Shown here: piece by piece, positions 45,074 to 54,404 of the stretch | How the letters are laid out: every line of letters begins with the position of its first letter | How positions within the stretch are numbered: position 1 is the stretch's first letter | Assembly (NCBI GenBank): GCA_010356995.1 | Contig: ML996708.1 | Location: 310,001 to 374,000 of the forward strand | Direction: 5' to 3' | Origin: Trichodelitschia bisporula | Taxonomy: Eukaryota; Ascomycota; Dothideomycetes; Phaeotrichales; Phaeotrichaceae | DNA: 64,000 nt | Program-made: the position numbers and the translations under genes | The notes under the pieces: generated by a model | Seen by the model: only the letters and a program-made list of their open reading frames with translations | Database searches by the model: none | Told to the model about the DNA's origin: nothing

Positions 45074-48015
45074 TCTCTTCGTGCTGTGGCTTACGTAGTT
45101 ATGCCTCTCTACCACTCCCCGTGCCTCGCCCCGATCTCTGCCCGTTTCTCCCGTCCCTTTTTTTGCTTGTGATCATGCGATGCCTTAACTGTTAGAACTA
45201 GCGCCTTGATGCCTTTCTCTACCACGAATCTCTTTTTTTCTTTAGCCGCAAAGAAAGTCTTTGCTCATATAAGAAGAGAAGGGAGAACGGTAATGCCTGT
45301 TACTTGGCACAAAAAGCACAGGCCCGACGTGCGGCTTCTCTCAACAAAGTTCAAGTAAAAAAGATTCTTGAAGCCTGGAAGATCTTTCGACCTGGACGCC
45401 TTATTCAAGTCCCCGAGTTTTAGCGCCTAGAACTACCGGTATAAGAATTGAGGCTGCTGGTATTGGATTTTGATATAGGCAGTTCCCCAAACTCAGAGAT
45501 CTTTTCCCCACGCTCTGGATCACTGATAAAAAGCCAGCCTGTGAATCATGATCAGAGAAGTCCCATGTACGGTACAGCCCGTATCCCCGTCCCCTGCCCC
45601 ATCCTATCTCCGCGATCCGTCTCATCCATGAATCCCGCCAAATTGTAATCGAGATGAGTTCGGAGGCGTCCGACGACTCGCAGCTCTCTCTCCAAACCTA
45701 CAAGGGCCTCGGCAAATATGGTCACCTACTACCACCTAGTTTAAAGCACCAAAGTGCAGTGGCTCCGGCAGGCAGTCTGTGTGAAGCACACTACACTTTG
45801 TGCCTTCTATCCGCCTCGACACCTTGCCCCGGAGTTTCTTTAGAAGGCGTTCCCGTCATCTCTCCACTCGATCCACCCCAGGTTGAAGGGGAACCGGCAT
45901 CCATAAAGATACGTACCACTACTGATCCCCAGTCTGCTACCTAAAATATCCGCCACATCGCCTCCCAGTCGCAAACATCGAACACCCTCACCCAGTCTCA
46001 CGTCGCACATCGTCTGAATGGCAAACAAACCGACCGTTTGACAGCCCGCTGCATCGATGACTGGGACCCTTCACCGGCTCGCGGGCTTCTGCAACCTGCA
46101 AGATGATGTCTCGACTGCCTTGCAACGGCACCTAGCGCCTGCCTATCGATTGGCCGAGCATTGCTCGCCGTTCCGCGCTTTTTTGTCGTCATCCCGCCCA
46201 CCAGAGGGTCAAAAAAAAAGTCAGAAGTTGGCAGATGAACTTCGCGAACATGCTTTGCTATGCTTTCCGCTATTCTCCCATTCATCCGCCCGCTGCTCCG
46301 ACTCTCGTCTCCTCCACATCTCACCCCACAACCGGCGCGCTCCGTCCGTCGCCGCGACTGGGGCGACGTGGAACCGGCGCTCGGAGTCTGGGGTTTAATT
46401 TCTCGAAGCCTAAAGATGGCAAAGAGTCAGGTCGTCATCACCCACGCGAGTCGTCGCATCACTATCGCACCGGTGCGCAAACTCTCCGCCCCAAACTCCC
46501 AGAGCATAATCGCATCTCGCAAAAAGATAGGCCGACGAGCCTCTTCCGCCCCGTCCTACGATACAAATGACTCTTCATTCTTCACTCCTCTCAATCCCAC
46601 TGCATAAAACGCATGATCTCAGCACCGCTTCTCCGCGCGCCATTGGCCACTCGCCGTGCCGCACGTACCCCTAGTCCCCCTCCAAGCCACAGCCTGAGCC
46701 CAAGCCCCACCTTCCGTCCACTCACGACATTCTTACGGGATGATGAACTTGGGGAGTCCTCGCACCAGTGTGCGAGCATAACGTGTCTAGCAAAGCTCTG
46801 CGAAATACATACCCATCATTGAAGATCGGTACACAAATCACCGCCACCCCCAAGGAATCCGTTTGCCTGCACCCACCCGCGCAACGACAAGAGCCCTACC
46901 GCTGCCACACTGCAGCCGCGCCGTGTCTTCCAGAAGCCGCCACTAACGGGCCACCAGGACTGTGCATCCGGAGCCGGGTGCGCGGGACGACGGGTGAAAG
47001 TATAAAAGTCACTGCCCGCACGTCCACAAAGCCTTCTCATCAGGGGTAGTAGCGACTTCTTGTGTGGAAATTTACTCTTGGCGGCCGGCGAAATGCTTGA
47101 CCGAGCAGCGAGGCTGCGGTGTCGCTTGGGCAGCATCGCAGCGGGAGGGTTTTCTAGCGGCCCCCTTAGAGGTTAGCTATGTCGGCACACGGTGCGAGCA
47201 AAATTTCGTAGTCTGTTTTGATAGGGACGGTGCCTCGCTGCCTCCGACAGCGGAGCTCTGCAACTCGTAATCCGCCAGTTTCGCCACCGGCCTGATCCCA
47301 CAACTGCGCCCCGCCAACGGGACCGCAGGACCGGGCCGCGGAGCCGCGCAGCCGCGTAAACGGACGTCGGTGATATGAGAACCGCGCGTTTTCGCGGCTT
47401 TTTGGTCAGGATGTGGGGAGGATGAGGATTACGGTGGTGGGGTGGCAAGGCTGAGTCTGGGCAGGTTGGATGCCTTGATTGGCGAGCTGGCGCTGCGCTT
47501 TGGTTTTCGCACTTGGTTTTATATCAGAATTGGTATATAGAGGTGTACGGAGTTCAGTGAAATAAAAGAGGCGTCTGCGCAGATGCATGTGCGGATTCGG
47601 TATGCTTGTTTTGAGAGGCTGGTGTCATGATTCGACATGCATCGACTCAACGCTGCGGGGCGTAGGGCTGAAGATCGACGCCCTGGTGGGGGGAGATCGA
47701 GTTACGGTACAAGCATATGATTTCTAGATTCGAGAGCAGTCAGAGCGTGGAGAGTTGATTCTAGACGGAGCTGGTAGCTGGTGACGTGAGAATCTCGAGT
47801 CTTTGAACATTCGGTCCAGGGTCCACATCCACGTTTCGACGTTGGACTTCTAGGTCTGACAAATTGACCACTGCACATGTTCACTGTATCCCTTCTCCAG
47901 AAGCTGCTTGAATCAGCGGTGCCAATTGACGTAACCCCTCAAGTTCCAGGAAGCTGCTTCATAAGCCGGCACGCGTACCAACGATCCAGATCCCCAATTC
48001 CTACATACATCGGAT

Positions 48016-48333
48016 ATGACTACCATGAAAAGAAATCGTAAGCCACCATGCCTCGTAACCCAACGGCCCATTAATGAGCAGATTCGGCCCTCGACCTGAC
48101 GAACCCGGGCAGTGAGATTAGCTCAGCGTCGCGGAGAACACAGGTACCTAGACCCACTGGCCGGAAGGTTGAGGTACTGATGCTTGCAGAGCGCCAGCCG
48201 GATACCGCGCTTTATGAGCCAGCATGACATTGCGAGTCTGAGGCCGGCAGCGGAGGGAATGAGTGCCGCAGAGGAAAGGGCGGCCCTGGCCAATGCGGGG
48301 AAGACGGCGGATAAGTTTCTTAAGCTGCTGTAA
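48016..48333 (+). CDS. probable small protein, three exons (75 residues)
   Basis: Hand-built model: exon 1 48016-48037 (MTTMKRN plus one base), intron 48038-48081 (donor GTAAGC), exon 2 48082-48143, intron 48144-48189 (donor GTACCT, CTGAT branch, acceptor TTGCAG), exon 3 48190-48333; 228 nt. Both introns (44 and 46 bp) match the size of the confirmed introns here, and the three pieces join in one frame. The product is hydrophilic: HSALDLTNPGSEISSASRRT, then SASRIPRFMSQHDIASLRPA, then AEGMSAAEERAALANAGKTA and DKFLKLL. The last exon has a strongly protein-like, helix-forming composition. No family recognised, no membrane segment. Its pieces are too short to stand out as long open frames. It is convergent with the gene ending at 48825. 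Confidence 0.5.
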
Positions 48334-48824
48334 CTGTGAGGAGCGAGGCTCCTTGAGTCGGGTAACGCGTCATGATTTTCTATGTATTTATTATATGCCA
48401 CGAAATGGATGATTTGGACTCCGATGAAGAGGTTTGGGATCTGCTTGACTGAAGTGAGACATCGAGCAGCGGTATTGGACCTAAGGTTGTACCATATGAC
48501 GTATATCAGGTAGCAGATTGACAAGTATGTATGCGAGTTTGTCCCCTTGGATGTGAAGCTTATGCATTCGCAGGAATGAATTCGGATTTGGGCTCAATCT
48601 GGATATCTTCAACCAAGAGGACTAGGACAGACATGGCCGGCGCTTGAGGGTCTAAATATAAGATCGCCACACCAGCTTCCACCAGCGTCTGGAGCCTAGT
48701 TCTAGTACCACGGTCATAGCCTCAAGTTATGTATGCGGATCGAAGATACCATGAAGAATCGGTACACTTTGATACTATGTACACAAATCAAAGCAGCAAA
48801 CACCTCCTATGCAACCCACCCCCA
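48334..48824. other. convergent 3' intergenic region
   Basis: AT-richer DNA between the small plus-strand gene and the 3' end of the minus-strand gene. A 133-residue minus-strand frame (48123-48524) overlaps the small gene and lacks motifs. Confidence 0.5.
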
Positions 48825-51185
48825 CTACCAAAGCACCTCCGCCTCAACAACCGTCTCAAACTGCCTCCTCCCCGGCCACGGAAACAACCGCCGATGCCAC
48901 GTCCGCACAAACCTCCCCGCCTCCCCCCCCTCCCCAAACGCAACAATCCACCTCCGTCCCCCCCCTCCCTGTTCAGCCTCCCTCCCCACCGGCGCCATAT
49001 CCACCGCTATCAACGGCTCCGGCGCCCAAAGACCCCACCCCACACCCCTCCCCTTCCCATCCGCCCCAATCGCATCCCACAAATCGCCATAGCTCGGCTG
49101 CGGGCCAGTAAAGCTGAGCAGTACTTGTGCTAAGCCTGCGCGGCCCTGGCCTACTACTTGTGCGTAACCACCGGCGGCGAAGAGTGCGGCTTTGTGCGCG
49201 CTGAACGGTGTGTTGAGTAGCGTGAGGTGCGGCACGTCGCGCGCGGCGTCGAGCGCATACGTCGCGAGCGCTTCGCCGACATCGATCCCGCGGCGCGTCA
49301 ATGCGCCGGGCGGAGGCGGAGGCGCGGAGGCCAGGGATGTAGGCGTATGCAGTCGCACCAGATGCGCCAGGGTCATGACGTGGGCTTGGTAGGCCTTTGC
49401 CGCGGCGGGCGAGGCGAAGACCAGGTAGTACGTCCCTTGGTCGCGTTGGAGGGACCATGGGTCGCGGCGGGGGAAGACGGTTATAAAGTCGGTGGTGGGT
49501 GAGGGGGCCCAGTCTGAGGTTGAGGGGCGGGGGATTAGGCGGCGGAAGTCGTCGGGGGTTAGGCATGGGTTGTTGCTGCGGAATTCGAGCACGGCTAAGT
49601 CGTTGGTGGGTTTGGGAGGGGGAGTAGGTGGGGAGGGGATGGATGGAGCTGTGTGGGACTTGTGGGGTGTTGGAGGAGGGGTGCTTGGGAGAGGGATTCG
49701 TGGGACGGAGATGTCTTCGTCTTCGTATTCCTCCTCGTCGAGGATGGGTTCGGCCGGAGGTGGTAAGGCGGTGGCTTGTTCGGGGAAGAGCTCCATGAGG
49801 AGGGAATTATTTGAGGACTGTTTCTTAGTCGAGGGCCGGGAAGACGGAGGGGTGGGTGATCTTTGCTTTCTGCTGCGAGGCCGTGATGACTCGGGTTCCG
49901 GCTGTGATGACTTGGATTCCGGCTGCGTCGTGGTAGAGGACTCAGCCGCTACCGAGCCGGCAGCCGACTTCAACGTCCCCTGCCGCCGCCGTGCCATCTG
50001 TATGCGAGCGGTGCGGGTCTCCTTCGCGCGGCGACGGCGGCGGAGAATGCCGGGTAACAGTCGTTGCACCTGGCGAGCCACCAGTAGTTGTATCCGGCGA
50101 ACCTGCCTGCGGCGGGAGGAAATCTTAGTCTGGGTCCGCGAGGCGGTATGGGAATGCAAGCTGACCTTCTCCTCCTTAGCCGGACTCTTCAGCTTTGTCT
50201 CCTCACCGAAGTCCATGGGTGAGATAGACCAGAATTCATCCGCCATGCTCGAAGACGTGGGGTCCGGTTTCGAGCTCTCCTTTTGCGATGGGTCTCTCTC
50301 CTGCTGCGCGCTGTTGTACATCCCTCCTACCCACGGCCCCACCGCTTCGCCTTTATTCGGGTTGCTCGGTACTTTTTCAAAGAGAGGCAGATCCTTCATG
50401 ACATCCACATTGTTGCGCCGGGTAGGAAGCCCGCCATGAACCGGTCCCACCTCCTTTAGGATATCCCGCACAACCGTCCGCTTCTCACCCCCCTTCTTGA
50501 TCGCAAACATCCCATCACCCTTCGTAACATGTTTCCAAATCCGCGGTGCGGGAGCCTCCGTCATCGTTCCCGTATCCGCCTTGATCTTCACCTTCCAAGT
50601 CCGCGGTACGGGAGCCACCACCATCGTTCCCATGCGCGCCTTGCTGTCTACCATCCGAATCTGCGGTGCGCGACCCCTCGGCATCGTTCCCGTATCCACC
50701 TTGCCCTCCACCTTCCGAATCCGCGGCGTGGGAGCCTCCGTCATCGTTTCCGTATCCGCCTCGCTCTTCCCCTCCTCCCCGTCAGCACTATCCTCTCTCT
50801 CCTCGCCATCAGCCTCATTCCTCCCCCCCACCACTATCCTCCTGACCCCAAGCCTCTTCAGTAGCTCACGATCCGGTCGCAACTCATCCAGCCTCCTCCC
50901 CAGCACCAGACGCTTGAACGGCGGGAGCAGGCCATCCTCGTCCAATACGGCGGGATCCTGGGCAGGCGGGGTCAAGGTACTATCGGACGCGTAGCGACGG
51001 ACTATAAAAGCCGACAAGTCCGCAGAAGCCCCATCGGTCTCGCTACCATCCCCATCCCGCACAAGTCGTCGAATCGAGAGCGAAAACGGCGCGCGGAGTC
51101 CATTGCGCCGCACAGTGCGCAAGCGGAGCCCTCCCCATGGCAGCAGCGGGTGCTTAGGGGTCTGCACAAGTCGGGTACGGAGCAT
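48825..51185 (-). CDS. uncharacterised, probably mitochondrial protein with internal 20-residue repeats
   Basis: A single-exon gene. The frame opens at 51284, but I place the start at 51185 (MLRTRLVQTPKHPLLPWGG), because from there the first 40 or so residues contain eight Arg, Leu/Ser/Thr and no acids, a classic mitochondrial presequence; the upstream 33 residues contain four acids. The product is 786 residues. Residues about 137-216 are four tandem 20-residue repeats built around DTGTM..APxPRxxK. The middle is Ser/Pro/Lys-rich and disordered. The C-terminal part (from VLEFRSNNPCLTPDDFRRLI, then FITVFPRRDPWSLQRDQGTY, YLVFASPAAAKAYQAHVMTL) has the beta-alpha rhythm of an RRM-like fold and is the likely conserved core, with RxNNPxLTPDDFRRLIP as a useful signature. 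A role in mitochondrial RNA or translation is a guess from fold and targeting only. Confidence 0.75.
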   Translation of the reverse strand: MLRTRLVQTPKHPLLPWGGLRLRTVRRNGLRAPFSLSIRRLVRDGDGSETDGASADLSAFIVRRYASDSTLTPPAQDPAVLDEDGLLPPFKRLVLGRRLDELRPDRELLKRLGVRRIVVGGRNEADGEEREDSADGEEGKSEADTETMTEAPTPRIRKVEGKVDTGTMPRGRAPQIRMVDSKARMGTMVVAPVPRTWKVKIKADTGTMTEAPAPRIWKHVTKGDGMFAIKKGGEKRTVVRDILKEVGPVHGGLPTRRNNVDVMKDLPLFEKVPSNPNKGEAVGPWVGGMYNSAQQERDPSQKESSKPDPTSSSMADEFWSISPMDFGEETKLKSPAKEEKVSLHSHTASRTQTKISSRRRQVRRIQLLVARQVQRLLPGILRRRRRAKETRTARIQMARRRQGTLKSAAGSVAAESSTTTQPESKSSQPEPESSRPRSRKQRSPTPPSSRPSTKKQSSNNSLLMELFPEQATALPPPAEPILDEEEYEDEDISVPRIPLPSTPPPTPHKSHTAPSIPSPPTPPPKPTNDLAVLEFRSNNPCLTPDDFRRLIPRPSTSDWAPSPTTDFITVFPRRDPWSLQRDQGTYYLVFASPAAAKAYQAHVMTLAHLVRLHTPTSLASAPPPPPGALTRRGIDVGEALATYALDAARDVPHLTLLNTPFSAHKAALFAAGGYAQVVGQGRAGLAQVLLSFTGPQPSYGDLWDAIGADGKGRGVGWGLWAPEPLIAVDMAPVGREAEQGGGGRRWIVAFGEGGEAGRFVRTWHRRLFPWPGRRQFETVVEAEVLW
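50538..50777. repeat. coding minisatellite, 4 x 60 bp
   Basis: Four adjoining 60-bp units, each starting ARTCYGCGG and containing CATCGTTYCC, encode four 20-residue repeats on the minus strand. Units differ at many positions, so the array is not a recent expansion. Confidence 0.85.
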
Positions 51186-51285
51186 CAAGCGGGCGTGTGC
51201 GTCGAGGTCGCGTCGTGAAAGCGCATACCCAAAAGTGCTTCGCTCAAGACCCGACGTCGGTCCATCAGGCACCAGGGCACCCACA

Positions 51286-51654
51286 AAAATATTCGCAAGG
51301 CAGCGACGGGGCCACCCACACTAGCCGCTTCGGGACTGGTACGGAGCGGGTCAGCGCCTTCTCCACCCTTGCCGTCATCGGGCGGCTGTCTGGGTCATGT
51401 CAGCTTTGCCTGCGACGTCAGCATCGGCATCAGCGTCGCTTCTCCCTGATTTCAGCTCCGTCGACAACTTCAACTACATCTTCCACGTCGACTCCGCAGT
51501 CACCCGCATCGCCGTTCACAGCGCCCGCACGCCTCCATCCACCGCCCTCATTAGCGCCGTCATTCGAACACCTCGCCTCGCCTCGCCCCTCAATGCGCGC
51601 TTACCCCACCACCTACCACACACACACCACAAAACAACAGACTACTTCATCACG
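51286..51654. promoter_or_regulatory. bidirectional promoter region
   Basis: About 470 bp separate the preferred starts 51185 (minus) and 51655 (plus). Pyrimidine-rich with CACACAC just before the plus-strand start. The plus-strand frame is open here but reads like leader sequence. Confidence 0.45.
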
Positions 51655-52302
51655 ATGCTGATCCTCCCACGCACCACCTTCTCCCCTCCGCCGCTCCGCC
51701 GCGCCCTCTCCCTAACCCACCACACCCTCATGCGCCGGGACTCGCACTCCCCCTCCGGCTGGGTAATGGCCCTAACCGCCTTCCTCGTCATCTCGCTCAT
51801 CGGCCTCCTAATCTGGGGCGCCATAATCCTCCTCCGCCGCCGGCGCGGCAACACCAGCTCCACCCCCCTCATGCCCAATGCCCCCTTCTCCACGCCCCAG
51901 ACCGGGCCTTTCGCCTGGCTCTCGCGCCTGAACCCCCGCAGCCGTTCCCGCGCCCAGGGGGTCGGGTTCGAGCCCGCCTCTCGCCGCGGAGCAGACGACG
52001 AAGCATGGGATGCGCGCGTGGATGATCCGTACGGTGGGCGCGAGGAACAGGAGTTGGGCTTGAGAGGCCCGACGGGGTATGAGGGCGCTGGGTACGTGGC
52101 GGAAGGGTTCGAGCGGCCGGCTGTGGTGGGGGGAAGCAGGGTTGAGGATCCGTTTGGGGATGAGAATAGGGCGGTGCATGCTGAGGATCCGTTTGCGGAT
52201 GCGAATGCGGCGGGGCGGGTGAGGGGGGTTAGTCCGCGGCCTGTGGAGGGGGGGAAAGGGAGTCCGACTGAGAGGCGGAGTTTGTTTAAGGAGAATGTGT
52301 AG
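51655..52302 (+). CDS. small single-pass membrane protein
   Basis: I start at 51655 (MLILPRTTF; context CACG before ATG), although the frame is open for 86 more codons upstream; that upstream part is leader-like and rich in CACACA. The product is 215 residues. A single transmembrane helix lies at about residues 39-60 (WVMALTAFLVISLIGLLIWGAIILL), followed by RRRRG. The cytoplasmic part carries Gly/Arg/Asp-rich sequence with a repeated (V/A)EDPF(G/A)D motif (RVEDPFGDENR, HAEDPFADANA) and a related VDDPYGG. The DPF/DPY triplets resemble adaptor-binding (AP2-type) DPF motifs, so endocytic sorting is conceivable, but this is inference. No family recognised. It is convergent, 140 bp away, with the Asteroid-like gene. 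Confidence 0.7.
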   Translation: MLILPRTTFSPPPLRRALSLTHHTLMRRDSHSPSGWVMALTAFLVISLIGLLIWGAIILLRRRRGNTSSTPLMPNAPFSTPQTGPFAWLSRLNPRSRSRAQGVGFEPASRRGADDEAWDARVDDPYGGREEQELGLRGPTGYEGAGYVAEGFERPAVVGGSRVEDPFGDENRAVHAEDPFADANAAGRVRGVSPRPVEGGKGSPTERRSLFKENV

Positions 52303-52442
52303 GAGGGAAGGGTGGCTCGGGGTGGACATGGCCGGTTAGTGTGAACACGGCGGCAAGGCGCGTGATATCAGGTTCCTGGGGTTTGGGTCGGTTGGGAGGT
52401 TAGGGGATTCGGGTTCTTCCTTTCCTACTGCTACGATACGAG

Positions 52443-54404
52443 TTATGCCTCCTTGCTGTCTTCTCCCAACAGCGCAAACTTGTTCTCCGTCTTCTTGCTC
52501 GCTGGCTTTGGTTTCTGTGCCTCCCCCTCCAGTGTCTGCTTCCGTTTCCGCTTCCTCTCCTTCTTCCCCTCAGGCTCAGGGTACATACCCCGCTCCACGC
52601 CCAAGACATCATACATCTGATCCAGAAAGGCCTCCACATCCCCACGCACCTCCTCAACCGGCTCATCACACAACGCAGCAACACCAGGCATCTCCCCATC
52701 CGACTCCGGCTCCCACCCCGTATCCGCCTTCTTCCCAAACAGGCGCTGAACCTGCCTTCTGAACCTACAAGCCCAAAGCGCGCCCTGCACCTGCGCCGCA
52801 AAGTGCAAGCGGTCCCAATCGCCCCTCATCCGCCCACAAATCACATCCCTCAACTCCCCGCGATCTGGCAAATTCCGTTCGTTATCCGCCATCCAAGCAC
52901 ATGCGATCCCCACACCCAGCGCGCGCCACGCCGCAGGCTCATCGAGTCCCGCCTTCCTAGCATTCGCCAGATGAAGCCAAAACGTCTCCTCTTCCAGCGC
53001 ACAGTGGTCCACTGTACGGGAAGGAGCGCCGCATGCGCGGTGCGGCCCTTCAATCGTCCTGCCATCGGGCAAAACGATGTTGTAAACCGCGGCGCGAATC
53101 CGGGCGGAAGCGTCCCATGCGGACACGCGGGTCGAGTCTTCGAGGAGAACGGGGAGAAACATGTTGGGTACGATCTCATCACAAGCCCACTTACTATTAG
53201 GGTCATAATCCGAATCGGCCTTTGCCTCTGCCTCGTCCAGTGCAATCCCGCCCTCGATGATCCACTCCGACACCCGCGCGTCCAACCACCTCCTCTCCGG
53301 GCAGTCCCAATATTGAGGTATGGAAGAGGGGATATCGTAATCCCTCTTCCAATCGTGAAACAGGCCTATAGGAGAATTATTCATCCGCTTCGCCTTCTCG
53401 GCGTACCCGGTTTTGCCCTCAACAGCTCCGCGGCCGCGATCACGCGAAACCATATACGCAAGGCTCAGGAGACTTTTCAACTTGAACCGCGCCGCAACCT
53501 CAGCAGGCATGAACTTCCGCGCGGTCAGAGTAGTCCGCCCACCCTCCTCATTAAGCTGGAAGGTCGAAAGCAGTGTCACGCCTCCATTGCCGACGTCGTG
53601 GATGAGTAAATCAGAGTCCCCGCTCACGATCATCCCATTACATTTCCGTGCCGCAAGCACGCAGTACCCGTCCGCCTCACCTGGAACGGTCCGCGTGACC
53701 TTCGCCCAGGGAGAAAGGCGGAGGGAGTCTTGAACAGCTGCTACTAGGAACGGCGGGTGAGGAACCGAGCTTTTTCCCAATATTGGTATGTTGAACATCT
53801 CTGGCCCCAGTCTGGATCCCAACACCGGCGCAGGTAGCGCGAGTACATTGTCGGGAGCGTGGCGCAGCATAGCAAGTTGGTCCATCAGCACTGCCTGCCG
53901 CCCACGTCGCGTCGATAGCTTGGCATACGGGAGCCTGCCGTCGAAAAATACATGCCGCACAACACCTCCGTGTGCCTCGAGCACGCGCAAGAAATCCAGT
54001 GCCGCAGCCGCGATGGCCGCATATGACGGGAAGGCGGGCCGAGAGGCCGCGAACGTGAGATGGTAGGCGTGGAAGGCGAGAGCGGGGCCGTCAATGACCA
54101 GAGGGATCGAGGTCGGCCCGGGGGTGACAGAAGTAAGCCCCGGAGTCACGGCGGTAGGATTAGGGTTGGTGGAAACGGCTGTACGTGTGCTTCCATGCCT
54201 TCCAGAAGCAGCGGGTGCATCCGATCTGCGCGGCGCTGACTCGCCGGGAAATTTCTCCGGAGTTGACTCGCGTGGCCTCGCATTTGGCGCGTCATGTTCG
54301 GACCTAATGTTGACGTCGCCTGTCGACGACGTATCCACCACGCGCGGAAACACCAGCGGCTGAGCGTAAGGAGCGAGTAACGTGGTCAGGTTCGGTATAC
54401 CCAT
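52443..54404 (-). CDS. Asteroid/XPG-like nuclease homologue
   Basis: A single exon. The start at 54404 gives MGIPNLTTLLAPYAQP, the canonical N-terminus of the XPG/FEN and Asteroid family, where Met-Gly-Ile must be N-terminal for activity; the frame extends 18 codons further upstream without relevance. The product is 653 residues. After a low-complexity Pro/Thr insert (about 20-98) come the conserved acidic motifs: LVIDGPALAFHAYHL (about 101), HVFFDGRLPYAK, VPGEADGYCVLAARK (about 241) and GMIVSGDSDLLIHD (about 260). Asteroid proteins (ASTE1 in man) are structure-specific PIN-like nucleases; ASTE1 acts at DNA ends in the shieldin pathway, but the fungal members are little studied. Key Asp and Glu positions look intact, so activity is plausible. 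The C-terminus is Lys-rich (KKERKRKRKQ), a likely nuclear signal. Confidence 0.85.
   Translation of the reverse strand: MGIPNLTTLLAPYAQPLVFPRVVDTSSTGDVNIRSEHDAPNARPRESTPEKFPGESAPRRSDAPAASGRHGSTRTAVSTNPNPTAVTPGLTSVTPGPTSIPLVIDGPALAFHAYHLTFAASRPAFPSYAAIAAAALDFLRVLEAHGGVVRHVFFDGRLPYAKLSTRRGRQAVLMDQLAMLRHAPDNVLALPAPVLGSRLGPEMFNIPILGKSSVPHPPFLVAAVQDSLRLSPWAKVTRTVPGEADGYCVLAARKCNGMIVSGDSDLLIHDVGNGGVTLLSTFQLNEEGGRTTLTARKFMPAEVAARFKLKSLLSLAYMVSRDRGRGAVEGKTGYAEKAKRMNNSPIGLFHDWKRDYDIPSSIPQYWDCPERRWLDARVSEWIIEGGIALDEAEAKADSDYDPNSKWACDEIVPNMFLPVLLEDSTRVSAWDASARIRAAVYNIVLPDGRTIEGPHRACGAPSRTVDHCALEEETFWLHLANARKAGLDEPAAWRALGVGIACAWMADNERNLPDRGELRDVICGRMRGDWDRLHFAAQVQGALWACRFRRQVQRLFGKKADTGWEPESDGEMPGVAALCDEPVEEVRGDVEAFLDQMYDVLGVERGMYPEPEGKKERKRKRKQTLEGEAQKPKPASKKTENKFALLGEDSKEA

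Larger units (their letters stand above)
44123..48015. other. intergenic, microsatellite-rich near eIF4G
   Basis: The 44.1-45.2 kb part is the eIF4G promoter and leader: GA/CT-rich, with GT (44864-44880), CT (44913-44930, 45037-45056) and CACT tracts and a TGTAAGCG repeat at 44262-44282. From 45.2 to 48.0 kb only short frames are seen. One of 63 residues from an ATG near 46416 (MAKSQVVITHASRR) is not supported by anything else. Confidence 0.45.

Noticed and set aside
49492-50439. 315-residue plus-strand frame
   Set aside because: Antisense to the probable mitochondrial protein; Gly/Ser-rich shadow without domain; the minus strand has presequence, repeats and a conserved-looking C-terminus.
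52803-53609. 268-residue plus-strand frame
   Set aside because: Antisense to the Asteroid-like gene, whose catalytic motifs fix the strand.
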